A stretch of 19,555 nucleotides of DNA from Parvularculaceae bacterium (GTDB lineage Bacteria; Pseudomonadota; Alphaproteobacteria; Caulobacterales; Parvularculaceae), in NCBI GenBank assembly GCA_004213235.1, contig SHAI01000016.1, positions 1 to 19,555 on the forward strand. Direction: 5' to 3'. A program made the position numbers and the translations under genes. The first letter of the stretch is position 1; each line of letters begins with the position of its first letter. Positions 1 to 5,934 of this stretch are shown here, piece after piece. Under the pieces are notes generated by a model that saw only the letters and a list, made by a program, of their open reading frames with translations, did not search any database and was not told the origin of the DNA.

Positions 1-1
1 C

Positions 2-760
2 ACGCTATTATTACGCCGTACCGAATTCACCCTGTCACCCCAAGCGATTGATACCCTTCTGGCACGCTCCGTCACCGACCCTGAGCGCCAAAACTTGCTC
101 CTTGGACGACAGGAATTAGATCCAGCCCACGGCTTCATCATGTTCTGGTGGGGGGATGCGCAAAGGCGGCGGCGCATTTTGCAACGCTTCGTCTTCAATC
201 GTTCAATCATCCAAGAGGCATTATCGGATCTTTACCGGGAAGTATTCACCCTCGGCGGAGATCCGCTGGCGCGGGACATTTTGACCATGCTGGACCGTCG
301 CCACCGACCACGGGGAACAGCAGGCCAGGTCGTCTCGCCTGAAGTCGTCCTGAAAACACTGATATATGCGCGCCGAAGCGCACCGGATGAGTTGATCCAT
401 GGGGTTGGGATGCTGGCGGGCATTTCCAGCAAACTGGCCGCGCGTATCCTGCAAGACCCTGGCGGCGAGCCCTTCGCCATTTTGTCCAAGGCCGTGGGCG
501 TGTCGCGGCGCGATTTCTATAAACTCTTGAACCTGCCCGAAGCTGAGATTGAATTTGATTTGGATAGAGCAGATGATTTGATGGCGTTATTCGATCAAAT
601 CGCACGGGATTTTGCGCGGTCGATTTTACGCTATTGGGATTGGAGCGCCAATCCGCGGATCGCCAACATCATGCGGCTGATCGACTATAATGGCACTGAA
701 CTGAACATGCCCCACACGATCGCACGCCAGAGCAAGAACCAATTGGCGGAAGGCCTCTAG
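2..760 (+). CDS. DUF2336-like protein, 5' end outside the window
   Basis: The frame is open from base 2 and ends at TAG 758-760, so this is the C-terminal ~252 residues of a longer gene. TTG at 95 is in frame, but coherent coding continues upstream (TLLLRRTEFTLSPQ...), so it is probably not the start. The protein is soluble and helical. The segment GEPFAILSKAVGVSRRDFYK and the Arg-rich stretch WWGDAQRRRRILQRFVF resemble alphaproteobacterial DUF2336 (HEAT-like) proteins, whose biochemical role is not known. A loose repeat-like pattern is visible (AARILQDP, then AILSKAVGVS). I see no catalytic motif, signal peptide or membrane segment. The next gene downstream is 558 bases away and has an unrelated function, so this is probably the last gene of its unit. 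Family assignment is moderate; a generic helical-repeat protein is the alternative. Confidence 0.6.
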   Translation, partial: TLLLRRTEFTLSPQAIDTLLARSVTDPERQNLLLGRQELDPAHGFIMFWWGDAQRRRRILQRFVFNRSIIQEALSDLYREVFTLGGDPLARDILTMLDRRHRPRGTAGQVVSPEVVLKTLIYARRSAPDELIHGVGMLAGISSKLAARILQDPGGEPFAILSKAVGVSRRDFYKLLNLPEAEIEFDLDRADDLMALFDQIARDFARSILRYWDWSANPRIANIMRLIDYNGTELNMPHTIARQSKNQLAEGL

Positions 761-776
761 GTGACTTTGTTGCGTG

Positions 777-820
777 AACCTGGCTTAAATTAACCGGGTT
801 AAGTGAACCGAGTTAAGTGA
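777..820. repeat. TTAA-containing 14-base direct repeats with an internal palindrome
   Basis: TTAA begins at 785, 799 and 813, exactly 14 bases apart. The last two units (793-806 ACCGGGTTAAGTGA and 807-820 ACCGAGTTAAGTGA) differ at one base, while the first unit is degenerate. Overlapping them is TTAACC-G-GGTTAA at 790-802, a perfect 6-base inverted repeat around one base. The heptamer GTGAACC occurs at 774-780 and 803-809. This looks like a cluster of operator half-sites rather than a terminator, because no long stem with a T-run is present. Confidence 0.5.
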
Positions 821-922
821 GGCTGTATCGCGGACCAAATGCGCGACTCATTTTTCTTTCCGTATTAAGTATAATAATTTTCGATTTTTAATTATATTAA
901 ATAAACAATCCATGAGATCAAT

Positions 923-938
923 TTAATCACGGTTTAAC
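923..938 (+). promoter_or_regulatory. Perfect CtrA-type binding site (TTAA-N7-TTAAC)
   Basis: TTAA (923-926), seven bases (927-933) and TTAAC (934-938) match the full consensus of the alphaproteobacterial cell-cycle regulator CtrA. The site lies in the AT-rich gap about 380 bases before mnhE. That is far for a promoter of that gene unless the leader is long. A chance match in AT-rich DNA is possible. Confidence 0.5.
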
Positions 939-961
939 TGAAAATTCACCGCGACTTAAAG

Positions 962-1132
962 CTATTGTGTCACTGGTATGCCGTCGGCGGCGGTCATGCG
1001 TAACTTGGCGGTTGCCGGCATTCCTTCCCCCCCTTCCAAATAAACAGATGTAACGATACCGCCGGGTGGCCCGCCAGCGGATTCGCCTGCGGCTTGCCAA
1101 TTAAAATACACAACAGGCGAGGCGAGACCCAT
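962..1132 (-). CDS. Possible small protein of 56 residues, unrecognised
   Basis: An ATG at 1132 (minus strand) opens 56 codons ending at TAG (962-964). The translation reads like ordinary protein: it begins MGLASPVVYFNW, has a Gly/Pro-rich middle, then SVYLEGGEGMPAT, and ends TAADGIPVTQ. The in-frame TGA 12 bases upstream limits any extension. No good ribosome-binding site precedes the ATG. It could be a real small protein, the remnant of a longer decayed gene, or chance. I do not recognise a family. Confidence 0.2.
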   Translation of the reverse strand: MGLASPVVYFNWQAAGESAGGPPGGIVTSVYLEGGEGMPATAKLRMTAADGIPVTQ

Positions 1133-1318
1133 AACAGAAAATCAATCGCGTCCACGGAATTAGTCGCACCTGGTGATAAAAGGATACCGACATGCGTTGA
1201 TTTCCATGTGAAATTTGCGCATTTTGGGATCAACTCTCTGCGTCGCTCGTCTTGGGCGGCGCACATTTGTTGTCATCTTCGTTGCGCGGGCTCACTGCGC
1301 GTGGAATTTGGGGGCCTC

Positions 1319-1879
1319 ATGATCCGAACCGCGATTCTCGCGGCCGCGCTCTCCGGTTTATGGCTGCTCTTGTCGGGCTATTTCGACAAGGCTCTTCTGC
1401 TTGGGTTTGGCGCAGCGTCCATCGCCGTGTCGATTTACCTCGCAAGGCGCGCAAATGTCATTGATGACGAAGGGGTGCCAAACGGGCTGATGCCTGGTAT
1501 TTTCGGATATTGGCTCTGGCTTGCGCGGGAAATTGGCAAGGCAAACATCGCGGTAATACGCCACGCGCTTGCCATCGACCTCAAACTATCGCCGCAAATG
1601 CTGAAAATCACCTCGCCAACCAAAACCAATGCTGGCCTTGCCACATTCTGTAATTCGGTGACGCTAACGCCAGGCACGGTCACGGTCGATCTTGAGCCGG
1701 AATATTTTGTTGTCCACGCACTGACCGAAGAACTTGCTGACGAAGACGCTATCATGGACATGGGCGCGCGCGTCGCACGACTGGAAAGCCCGAGCGCCGT
1801 TCAAGAGGCCGAACACCAAGGCGCGGCGGCGATTGCAAACCCAGGAACGGGCACGAAAACCGGCGGGGGTGCCCCATGA
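1319..1879 (+). CDS. mnhE: Na+/H+ antiporter subunit E (MnhE/MrpE; MbhA-like)
   Basis: This is subunit E of the multisubunit cation/proton antiporter, a small membrane subunit of the non-antiporter side of the complex. It has 186 residues, starting at ATG 1319 (MIRTAILAAALSGLW) behind a G-rich stretch. In-frame coding further upstream (to 1094) does not look like family sequence. Two N-terminal hydrophobic helices (~3-22, 25-43) and a third short segment near 60-80 are followed by a soluble domain. That domain carries the family motif NSVTLTPGTVTVDLEPEYFV, typical of MnhE. The tail (~165-186) is Ala/Gly/Thr-rich and slightly longer than usual. Its stop overlaps the start of mnhF (ATGA, 1876-1879), so translation is probably coupled. 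First gene of the operon as seen here. Confidence 0.9.
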   Translation: MIRTAILAAALSGLWLLLSGYFDKALLLGFGAASIAVSIYLARRANVIDDEGVPNGLMPGIFGYWLWLAREIGKANIAVIRHALAIDLKLSPQMLKITSPTKTNAGLATFCNSVTLTPGTVTVDLEPEYFVVHALTEELADEDAIMDMGARVARLESPSAVQEAEHQGAAAIANPGTGTKTGGGAP

Positions 1880-2217
1880 TTTACGCTGCCATTGCTGCTG
1901 CTGTCATTGTTGCCATGGCCCTTGCACTCGTTCGTGCATTTGCCGGGCCGACACTTTATGACCGGGTTCTGGCAGGCAATTCGTTCGGCACCAAAACGGT
2001 TATTCTGCTCGGCGTGTTTGGTTACGTTACCAACCGTCCGGATTTCCTTGATGTCGCACTTCTTTATGCGCTCCTCAATTTCACCGGCACGATCGCGATT
2101 TTGAAATTCTTCCGCTATCGCACCTTGACGTCTTCCTTGAAACAGCTCGGCGAACCGATCTTCGACGAAACTACCGATGCACGGGACCAGAAGCGGAGGG
2201 CTGTAAATGGATCTTGA
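1876..2217 (+). CDS. mnhF: Na+/H+ antiporter subunit F (MnhF/MrpF; MbhB-like)
   Basis: Subunit F is a small three-helix membrane subunit of the Mrp/Mnh complex. The 113-residue product has helices at about 2-21, 35-53 and 59-79. Between the first two is the family signature GPTLYDRVLAGNSFGTKTV. The DVALLYALLNFTGTIAILKF segment is also typical. It starts inside the mnhE stop (ATGA) and overlaps mnhG by 11 bases. The charged C-terminal tail (EPIFDETTDARDQKRR) is longer than in minimal homologues. The archaeal Mbh counterpart is MbhB, in the same relative position. Confidence 0.9.
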   Translation: MIYAAIAAAVIVAMALALVRAFAGPTLYDRVLAGNSFGTKTVILLGVFGYVTNRPDFLDVALLYALLNFTGTIAILKFFRYRTLTSSLKQLGEPIFDETTDARDQKRRAVNGS

Positions 2218-2542
2218 TCTGATCAAGGACATTCTTTCCTGGATCCTGTTCGCAGCTGGCGGGATTGCAGTTGTGGCCGGTGCGGTGGGTCTCGTTCGGT
2301 TCCCGGACTTTTATACGCGCCTGCATGGCGCGGGCGTAACCGATACGGCAGGGGCTGAACTCATCCTGTTTGCGATGATGCTTCAGGCCCCCAACTGGCT
2401 GGTTGTGATGAAGCTCGTTTTCATCTCGTTCTTCCTATTCCTGACAAGCCCTGTGGCAACCCACGCGGTTGCCCATGCGGCGTGGGTCGGGGGCGTGCGC
2501 CCCATGCTCGGCAAGGACCTGAAACGGGCGGGGGACGAATAA
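2207..2542 (+). CDS. mnhG: Na+/H+ antiporter subunit G (MnhG/MrpG; MbhC-like)
   Basis: Subunit G is a 111-residue, three-helix membrane protein. It contains the family hallmark VGLVRFPDFYTRLHGAGVTD around residues 27-46, followed by the segment LFLTSPVATHAVAHAAW in the last helix. Helices lie at about 9-30, 47-62 and 66-88. The start ATG (2207) lies 11 bases inside mnhF, and its stop shares bases with the next start (TAATG, 2540-2544). No unusual feature was seen. Confidence 0.9.
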   Translation: MDLDLIKDILSWILFAAGGIAVVAGAVGLVRFPDFYTRLHGAGVTDTAGAELILFAMMLQAPNWLVVMKLVFISFFLFLTSPVATHAVAHAAWVGGVRPMLGKDLKRAGDE

Positions 2543-3159
2543 TGACAGTCTCACCGGAGTTTTCTGCTGGCGCGGTGGCCGCCATAGAGCTTGCATTGCT
2601 CACGCTGCTCTTTGTTGTCGCCTTGCAGATGTTGAAGAGCCGACATTTGTTCGCTGTCGTGATGCTGTCTGGCATTTACTCACTCTTGTCGGCTGCGTTC
2701 TTTGTCTCACTGGACGCGGTAGATGTGGCGTTCACGGAAGCTGCGGTGGGCGCAGGGGTATCCACAATGTTGATGCTGTCGGCCATGCTGCTGACGGCAA
2801 GGCGGGAAAAGCCCGTCACCCCTGGCCGGGCACCGGTCGCGCTCATTGCGGTACTTATCGTTGGCGCGGCGCTGGTTTACGCCTCAATCGACATGCCGGC
2901 CTTTGGCGATGCGAATTCGCCAGCCAATGCCTATGTCGGCCAAGCCTATGTTGAACGCACACCGAATGAAATCGCGGTGCCGAATATCGTTACGGCCGTC
3001 CTGGCAAGCTATCGGGGCTTCGACACGCTGGGCGAGACCATGGTGATCTTTACAGCTGGTCTTGCGGTCATGCTTCTCCTGGGGGCGGGCGCGCCGCGCG
3101 GTGGGCGCGAGGTAAAAGACGTGGATGATGCCGACAATGGCAAAGGGGGGAACACGTGA
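2542..3159 (+). CDS. Stand-alone MbhD+MbhE-like antiporter subunit (DUF4040; equals MrpA C-terminal part)
   Basis: In standard Mrp systems this region is the C-terminal end of the ~800-residue MrpA; here it is a separate 205-residue protein. The MbhD-like/DUF4040 part (~10-88) has the conserved acidic helix DVAFTEAAVGAGVSTM (Asp61, Glu66). The MbhE-like part (~96-182) has NIVTAVLASYRGFDTLGET (148-166), with Arg158, Asp161 and Glu165. About five hydrophobic helices are visible. ATG 2542 was chosen because it forms TAATG with the mnhG stop and matches the family N-terminus; the frame is open 20 codons further up but reads as non-family sequence. The charged tail (EVKDVDDADNGKGGNT) ends in a GTGA overlap with mnhB. 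Databases often label such proteins antiporter subunit B or DUF4040. Confidence 0.85.
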   Translation: MTVSPEFSAGAVAAIELALLTLLFVVALQMLKSRHLFAVVMLSGIYSLLSAAFFVSLDAVDVAFTEAAVGAGVSTMLMLSAMLLTARREKPVTPGRAPVALIAVLIVGAALVYASIDMPAFGDANSPANAYVGQAYVERTPNEIAVPNIVTAVLASYRGFDTLGETMVIFTAGLAVMLLLGAGAPRGGREVKDVDDADNGKGGNT

Positions 3160-3602
3160 GAGACGAACACCTTATCCTCCGCATCATGATGAAGGTGTTG
3201 TTCGCGCCGATCATCCTCTTCGCACTTTATGTGCAGTTCCACGGTGATTATGGCCCAGGCGGCGGGTTTCAGGCTGGCGTTATTTTTGCCGTCGCCTTTA
3301 TTCTGCACGGTCTTATCCATGGTGTGGACGCGACACGCATAGCCCTTCCGCAAAAAGTGCTCTCCATCATGATGGTTGTGGGCCTCATGTTTTACGCTGG
3401 TACTGGCGTTCTCACCATGCTGCTTGGCGGTAATCTGCTCGGCTATGATGTGATCGATCCGGAATCGACGCACCATGCAGGCCAGCATTACGGTATTCTC
3501 CTGGTTGAATTCGGCGTCGGCCTGACCGTCGCCGCGACGATGATCACCATTTTCTACCACTTCGCCGGCCGCGAGCCGGAAATTCGCGACGAGGATTGGT
3601 AG
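3156..3602 (+). CDS. mnhB: Na+/H+ antiporter subunit B (MnhB/MrpB; MbhF-like)
   Basis: Subunit B is a four-helix membrane protein of 148 residues, the usual length for the family. The signature HGDYGPGGGFQAGVIFA (~29-45) sits at the start of helix 2. LVEFGVGLTVAATMITIFYH (~114-133) forms the last helix. The start is GTG 3156, overlapping the TGA of the preceding gene (GTGA) and preceded by AAAGGGGGG as ribosome-binding site. Its function is structural within the antiporter; together with the preceding MbhD/E-like subunit and subunit C it would bridge the E/F/G part and the D subunits, as in solved Mrp and Mbh structures. Confidence 0.9.
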   Translation: MRDEHLILRIMMKVLFAPIILFALYVQFHGDYGPGGGFQAGVIFAVAFILHGLIHGVDATRIALPQKVLSIMMVVGLMFYAGTGVLTMLLGGNLLGYDVIDPESTHHAGQHYGILLVEFGVGLTVAATMITIFYHFAGREPEIRDEDW

Positions 3603-3607
3603 GCCCC

Positions 3608-4423
3608 ATGGATATCCTTCAGTTCGTCATAGAGCGTTTTAACTATTGGATTTTCACCGTCCTGATGATGGTCGGCCTTTACACCGTCATTGCGCGCGGC
3701 AATCTGGTGAAGAAGATCATCGGCTTGAATATCTTCCAGACCTCCGTGTTCATCTATTATATCTCGATCGGCAAGGTCAGTGGCGGCACCGCTCCGATCT
3801 TCACGACCGAACACCAGAAAGAGCTGAAGAAGCACGAGCATCACGGCGATGCCCATCATGGTGACGGTCACCAGGTCCCTACCCATCAGGACGGGGGCCA
3901 TCAGGACACTGCTCATCAAGACGGCTCCCATCAGGGGGACGCACACGATAGCGCAGACCCGATGACGATGGATCTCCATGCGGGGGATCTCCATGCGGGC
4001 GACGCCAATACCAGCGCAACACTGACACGCGCAGGTGAGCACCATGGGGTTTCAACGCCGGATCTGCATGACGGCGATGCGAATGCACTTCACGCGCCTG
4101 CGAACGATGCTCTCGTCAGTCAAGGGGGCGATCATGGCGGCGATCATGGCGGCGAGATCGCGACCAAAGCGACAGAATTCATTGAGCCACTTTACTCCAA
4201 TCCGCTGCCCCATGTGTTGATCCTTACCGCTATTGTCGTCGGCGTTGCGACAACGGCTGTTGGCCTCGCCTTGGCGGTGCGCATTCGCGAGGCATATGGC
4301 ACAATTGAAGAAGACGAGCTGGAAACCGCCGATAATGTGGCGGAGTTTGGTGTCGCCGATCCGCGCCAACAACAAGATGGTGGGCAAGGTGCCGGGCGTC
4401 TTAATCCGGGGGGCGCGCAATGA
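3608..4423 (+). CDS. mnhC: Na+/H+ antiporter subunit C with a large His/Asp-rich insertion (MnhC/MrpC; MbhG- and NuoK-like)
   Basis: Subunit C is homologous to complex I subunit NuoK and normally has about 110-120 residues and three helices; this one has 271. Residues 1-65 give helices 1 and 2 (about 13-29 and 38-55), with the positively charged loop RGNLVKK between them and the family segment NIFQTSVFIYYISIGKVSGG. Residues 195-229 give helix 3, beginning YSNPLPHVLILTAIVVGVAT. Between them (~66-194) is an extra low-complexity domain with 20 His and 17 Asp. Histidines 78, 83, 88, 93, 98, 103, 108 and 113 are exactly five apart, followed by DLHAGDLHAG (122-131) and GDHGGDHGG (174-182). By analogy with NuoK topology the insertion should be periplasmic. 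ATG 3608 was chosen over TTG 3596, which lies inside mnhB. The stop overlaps mnhD1 (ATGA). The frame is intact, so this is not a pseudogene. Confidence 0.88.
   Translation: MDILQFVIERFNYWIFTVLMMVGLYTVIARGNLVKKIIGLNIFQTSVFIYYISIGKVSGGTAPIFTTEHQKELKKHEHHGDAHHGDGHQVPTHQDGGHQDTAHQDGSHQGDAHDSADPMTMDLHAGDLHAGDANTSATLTRAGEHHGVSTPDLHDGDANALHAPANDALVSQGGDHGGDHGGEIATKATEFIEPLYSNPLPHVLILTAIVVGVATTAVGLALAVRIREAYGTIEEDELETADNVAEFGVADPRQQQDGGQGAGRLNPGGAQ
3839..3946 (+). repeat. 15-base in-frame repeat array inside mnhC (His every fifth codon)
   Basis: From His78 to His113 of subunit C a His codon (CAT or CAC) recurs every 15 bases, eight times. The clearest units are 3884-3943, which code for HQD or HQG pentapeptides (HQDGG, HQDTA, HQDGS, HQGDA). 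Further short in-frame repeats follow in the same gene: two copies of GATCTCCATGCGGG (from 3971) and two copies of GGCGATCATGGC (4127 onward). Unit lengths are multiples of three throughout, so copy-number change would alter loop length without breaking the frame. Confidence 0.75.
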
Positions 4424-5931
4424 GCCTTATCGAGCAGCTCCCCGTTTTGCCAATCATCATTCCGCTGGTTGCCGCGCCTTTCTGTTTGATTATTCCCAAT
4501 GGCCGGATCGCCTATTTCTACGCGATTGCCATCAGTGCCCTTACCTTTCTGTCGTGCATCGGCCTGTTGCATGGGGTCGCCGCCGGGGGAACAATCTCTT
4601 ATTATCTTGGCGACTGGGCACCGCCCCTTGGCATTGAATACCGTATCGACCTCGCCAATGCCCTCGTCCTGACACTGATTTCCGGTGTAGCTGCACTGGT
4701 GATCCCTGCCTCCTATCCGAGCATCGCAGCGGAGGCCAATCCAAAGCAGATCCCGCTGTTTTACGGGGCCATGCTGATTTGCATGCTTGGCCTGCTCGGC
4801 GTGACGATTACCGGCGACGCCTTCAACGTCTTCGTGTTCCTGGAAATTTCCTCACTGGCGACATATGCGCTCGTGGCGCTTGGGGGCCGGGCGGACCGGC
4901 GTGCGCTTACCGCCTCGTTCAACTATCTCGTTATGGGCACGCTTGGCGCAACTTTTTTCGTGATCGGCCTGGGTCTTCTTTACCAGGCGACCGGCACCCT
5001 CAACATGGCGGATATCCGCGTGCAGCTGCTGGAGAACGGCACCAATCGTATGGTTGAAGCGGGCTATGCCTTCATCATCATTGGTATGGGGCTGAAGGCG
5101 GCCATGTTCCCCATGCATTTATGGCTGCCAAACGCATATACCTATGCGCCATCGGCCGTGTCCGCCTTTATTGCCGCCGCATCGACGAAAGTCGCCGTGT
5201 ACGTTCTTATCCGGTTCACTTTTTCCGTCGTCGGTGCAGATTTCGATTTCGTCTCTGCCATGCTGAGCTATGTTCTAATGCCACTGGCGCTCGCAGGCAT
5301 GTTCTTCGCATCGCTGGTCGCCGTGTTCCAGACCGATGTGAAACGGATGCTCGCATATTCTTCGGTCGGACAAATCGGCTATATGCTTTTGGGAATTTCC
5401 CTTGGCACCGAAGCGGGCCTTCAGGCCTCGATAATCCACATCTTCAACCATGGCCTGATGAAAGCTGCACTCTTCCTCTCGGTCGCCTGCGTGATGTTGC
5501 GTCTTGGTGTCCATACCGTTGACGGATTTAACGGCCTGGCCAAGCGCATGCCGTTCACCGCCGCAGCCTTCATCTTCGCTGGCCTTTCACTTGTCGGCGT
5601 GCCGTTGACGGTCGGGTTTGTCTCCAAATGGTATCTGCTGCAGGCGGCCTTTGAGGCTGACCGCGCTTGGATCGCTTTCCTGATTGTTGCCTCATCCCTG
5701 ATTGCTGTCGTCTATGTCGGACGGATCATCGAGCTGATTTTACTGCGCGAACCACCAGAAGACGGCCCGCTATTCCGTGACGTTGATGGCAATCCGGTGC
5801 GCGAAGCCCCGATGGTCATGTTGGTCCCCATGTGGATCCTCGTTCTTGCCAATGTCTATTTCGGTCTGCGCACGGACGTGACGGCGGACCTTGCCGGCCG
5901 CGCGGCGGCGAGCCTGATAGGAGGGCAATAA
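4420..5931 (+). CDS. mnhD: Na+/H+ antiporter subunit D, first copy (MnhD/MrpD; MbhH- and NuoM-like)
   Basis: This is a proton-translocating, antiporter-like subunit with about 14 helices and 503 residues, the usual length for MrpD. The residues known to be needed in this superfamily are all present: Glu142 in helix 5 (VFLEISSLATYALVALGG), Lys226 in helix 7 (GLKAAMFPMHLWLPNAY), Lys257 in helix 8 (IAAASTKVAVYVLIRF), His340/His344/Lys348 in the broken-helix region (HIFNHGLMKAALF) and Lys403 (GFVSKWYLL). It starts at ATG 4420, overlapping the mnhC stop (ATGA). The next gene starts 3 bases after its stop. Of the three D copies this one looks most like canonical MrpD. Cation specificity (Na+, K+ or other) cannot be read from the sequence. 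Confidence 0.93.
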   Translation: MSLIEQLPVLPIIIPLVAAPFCLIIPNGRIAYFYAIAISALTFLSCIGLLHGVAAGGTISYYLGDWAPPLGIEYRIDLANALVLTLISGVAALVIPASYPSIAAEANPKQIPLFYGAMLICMLGLLGVTITGDAFNVFVFLEISSLATYALVALGGRADRRALTASFNYLVMGTLGATFFVIGLGLLYQATGTLNMADIRVQLLENGTNRMVEAGYAFIIIGMGLKAAMFPMHLWLPNAYTYAPSAVSAFIAAASTKVAVYVLIRFTFSVVGADFDFVSAMLSYVLMPLALAGMFFASLVAVFQTDVKRMLAYSSVGQIGYMLLGISLGTEAGLQASIIHIFNHGLMKAALFLSVACVMLRLGVHTVDGFNGLAKRMPFTAAAFIFAGLSLVGVPLTVGFVSKWYLLQAAFEADRAWIAFLIVASSLIAVVYVGRIIELILLREPPEDGPLFRDVDGNPVREAPMVMLVPMWILVLANVYFGLRTDVTADLAGRAAASLIGGQ

Positions 5932-5934
5932 ACC

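Larger units (their letters stand above)
761..1318. other. Long intergenic region, AT-rich in its left half
   Basis: This 558-base gap separates the DUF2336-like gene from the antiporter operon. Bases ~777-820 hold TTAA-centred 14-base repeats and a palindrome. Bases ~846-920 are strongly AT-rich, unlike anything else in the window. A GANTC site (GACTC, 843-847) and a perfect CtrA-type site (923-938) follow. From ~960 to 1318 the composition returns to that of coding DNA, and a 56-codon reading frame runs on the minus strand (962-1132). I found no convincing -35/-10 pair for the antiporter operon, although its promoter must lie in this region if the operon starts at mnhE. The plus frame is open from 1094 into mnhE, but its product is not recognisable and the mnhE ATG at 1319 fits the family start better. 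Confidence 0.6.

Noticed and set aside
761..1318. Replication origin
   Set aside because: AT-rich DNA, a CtrA site and a GANTC site are suggestive, but no TTATNCACA-type DnaA box was found on either strand and no origin-linked gene is adjacent.
1094..1318. N-terminal extension of mnhE
   Set aside because: The frame is open, but the 75 residues are Cys/His/Arg-rich and not family-like; ATG 1319 gives the normal MnhE start at the first helix.
3839..3946. CRISPR-like or non-coding tandem repeat array
   Set aside because: Repeats are in frame, have no constant repeat/spacer pattern, and lie inside an intact subunit C gene with recognisable flanking helices.
3554..4045. Long minus-strand reading frame opposite mnhB/mnhC
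   Set aside because: It is the antisense shadow of the repeat-rich subunit C gene; its Met/Val-rich translation mirrors the His/Asp codons.
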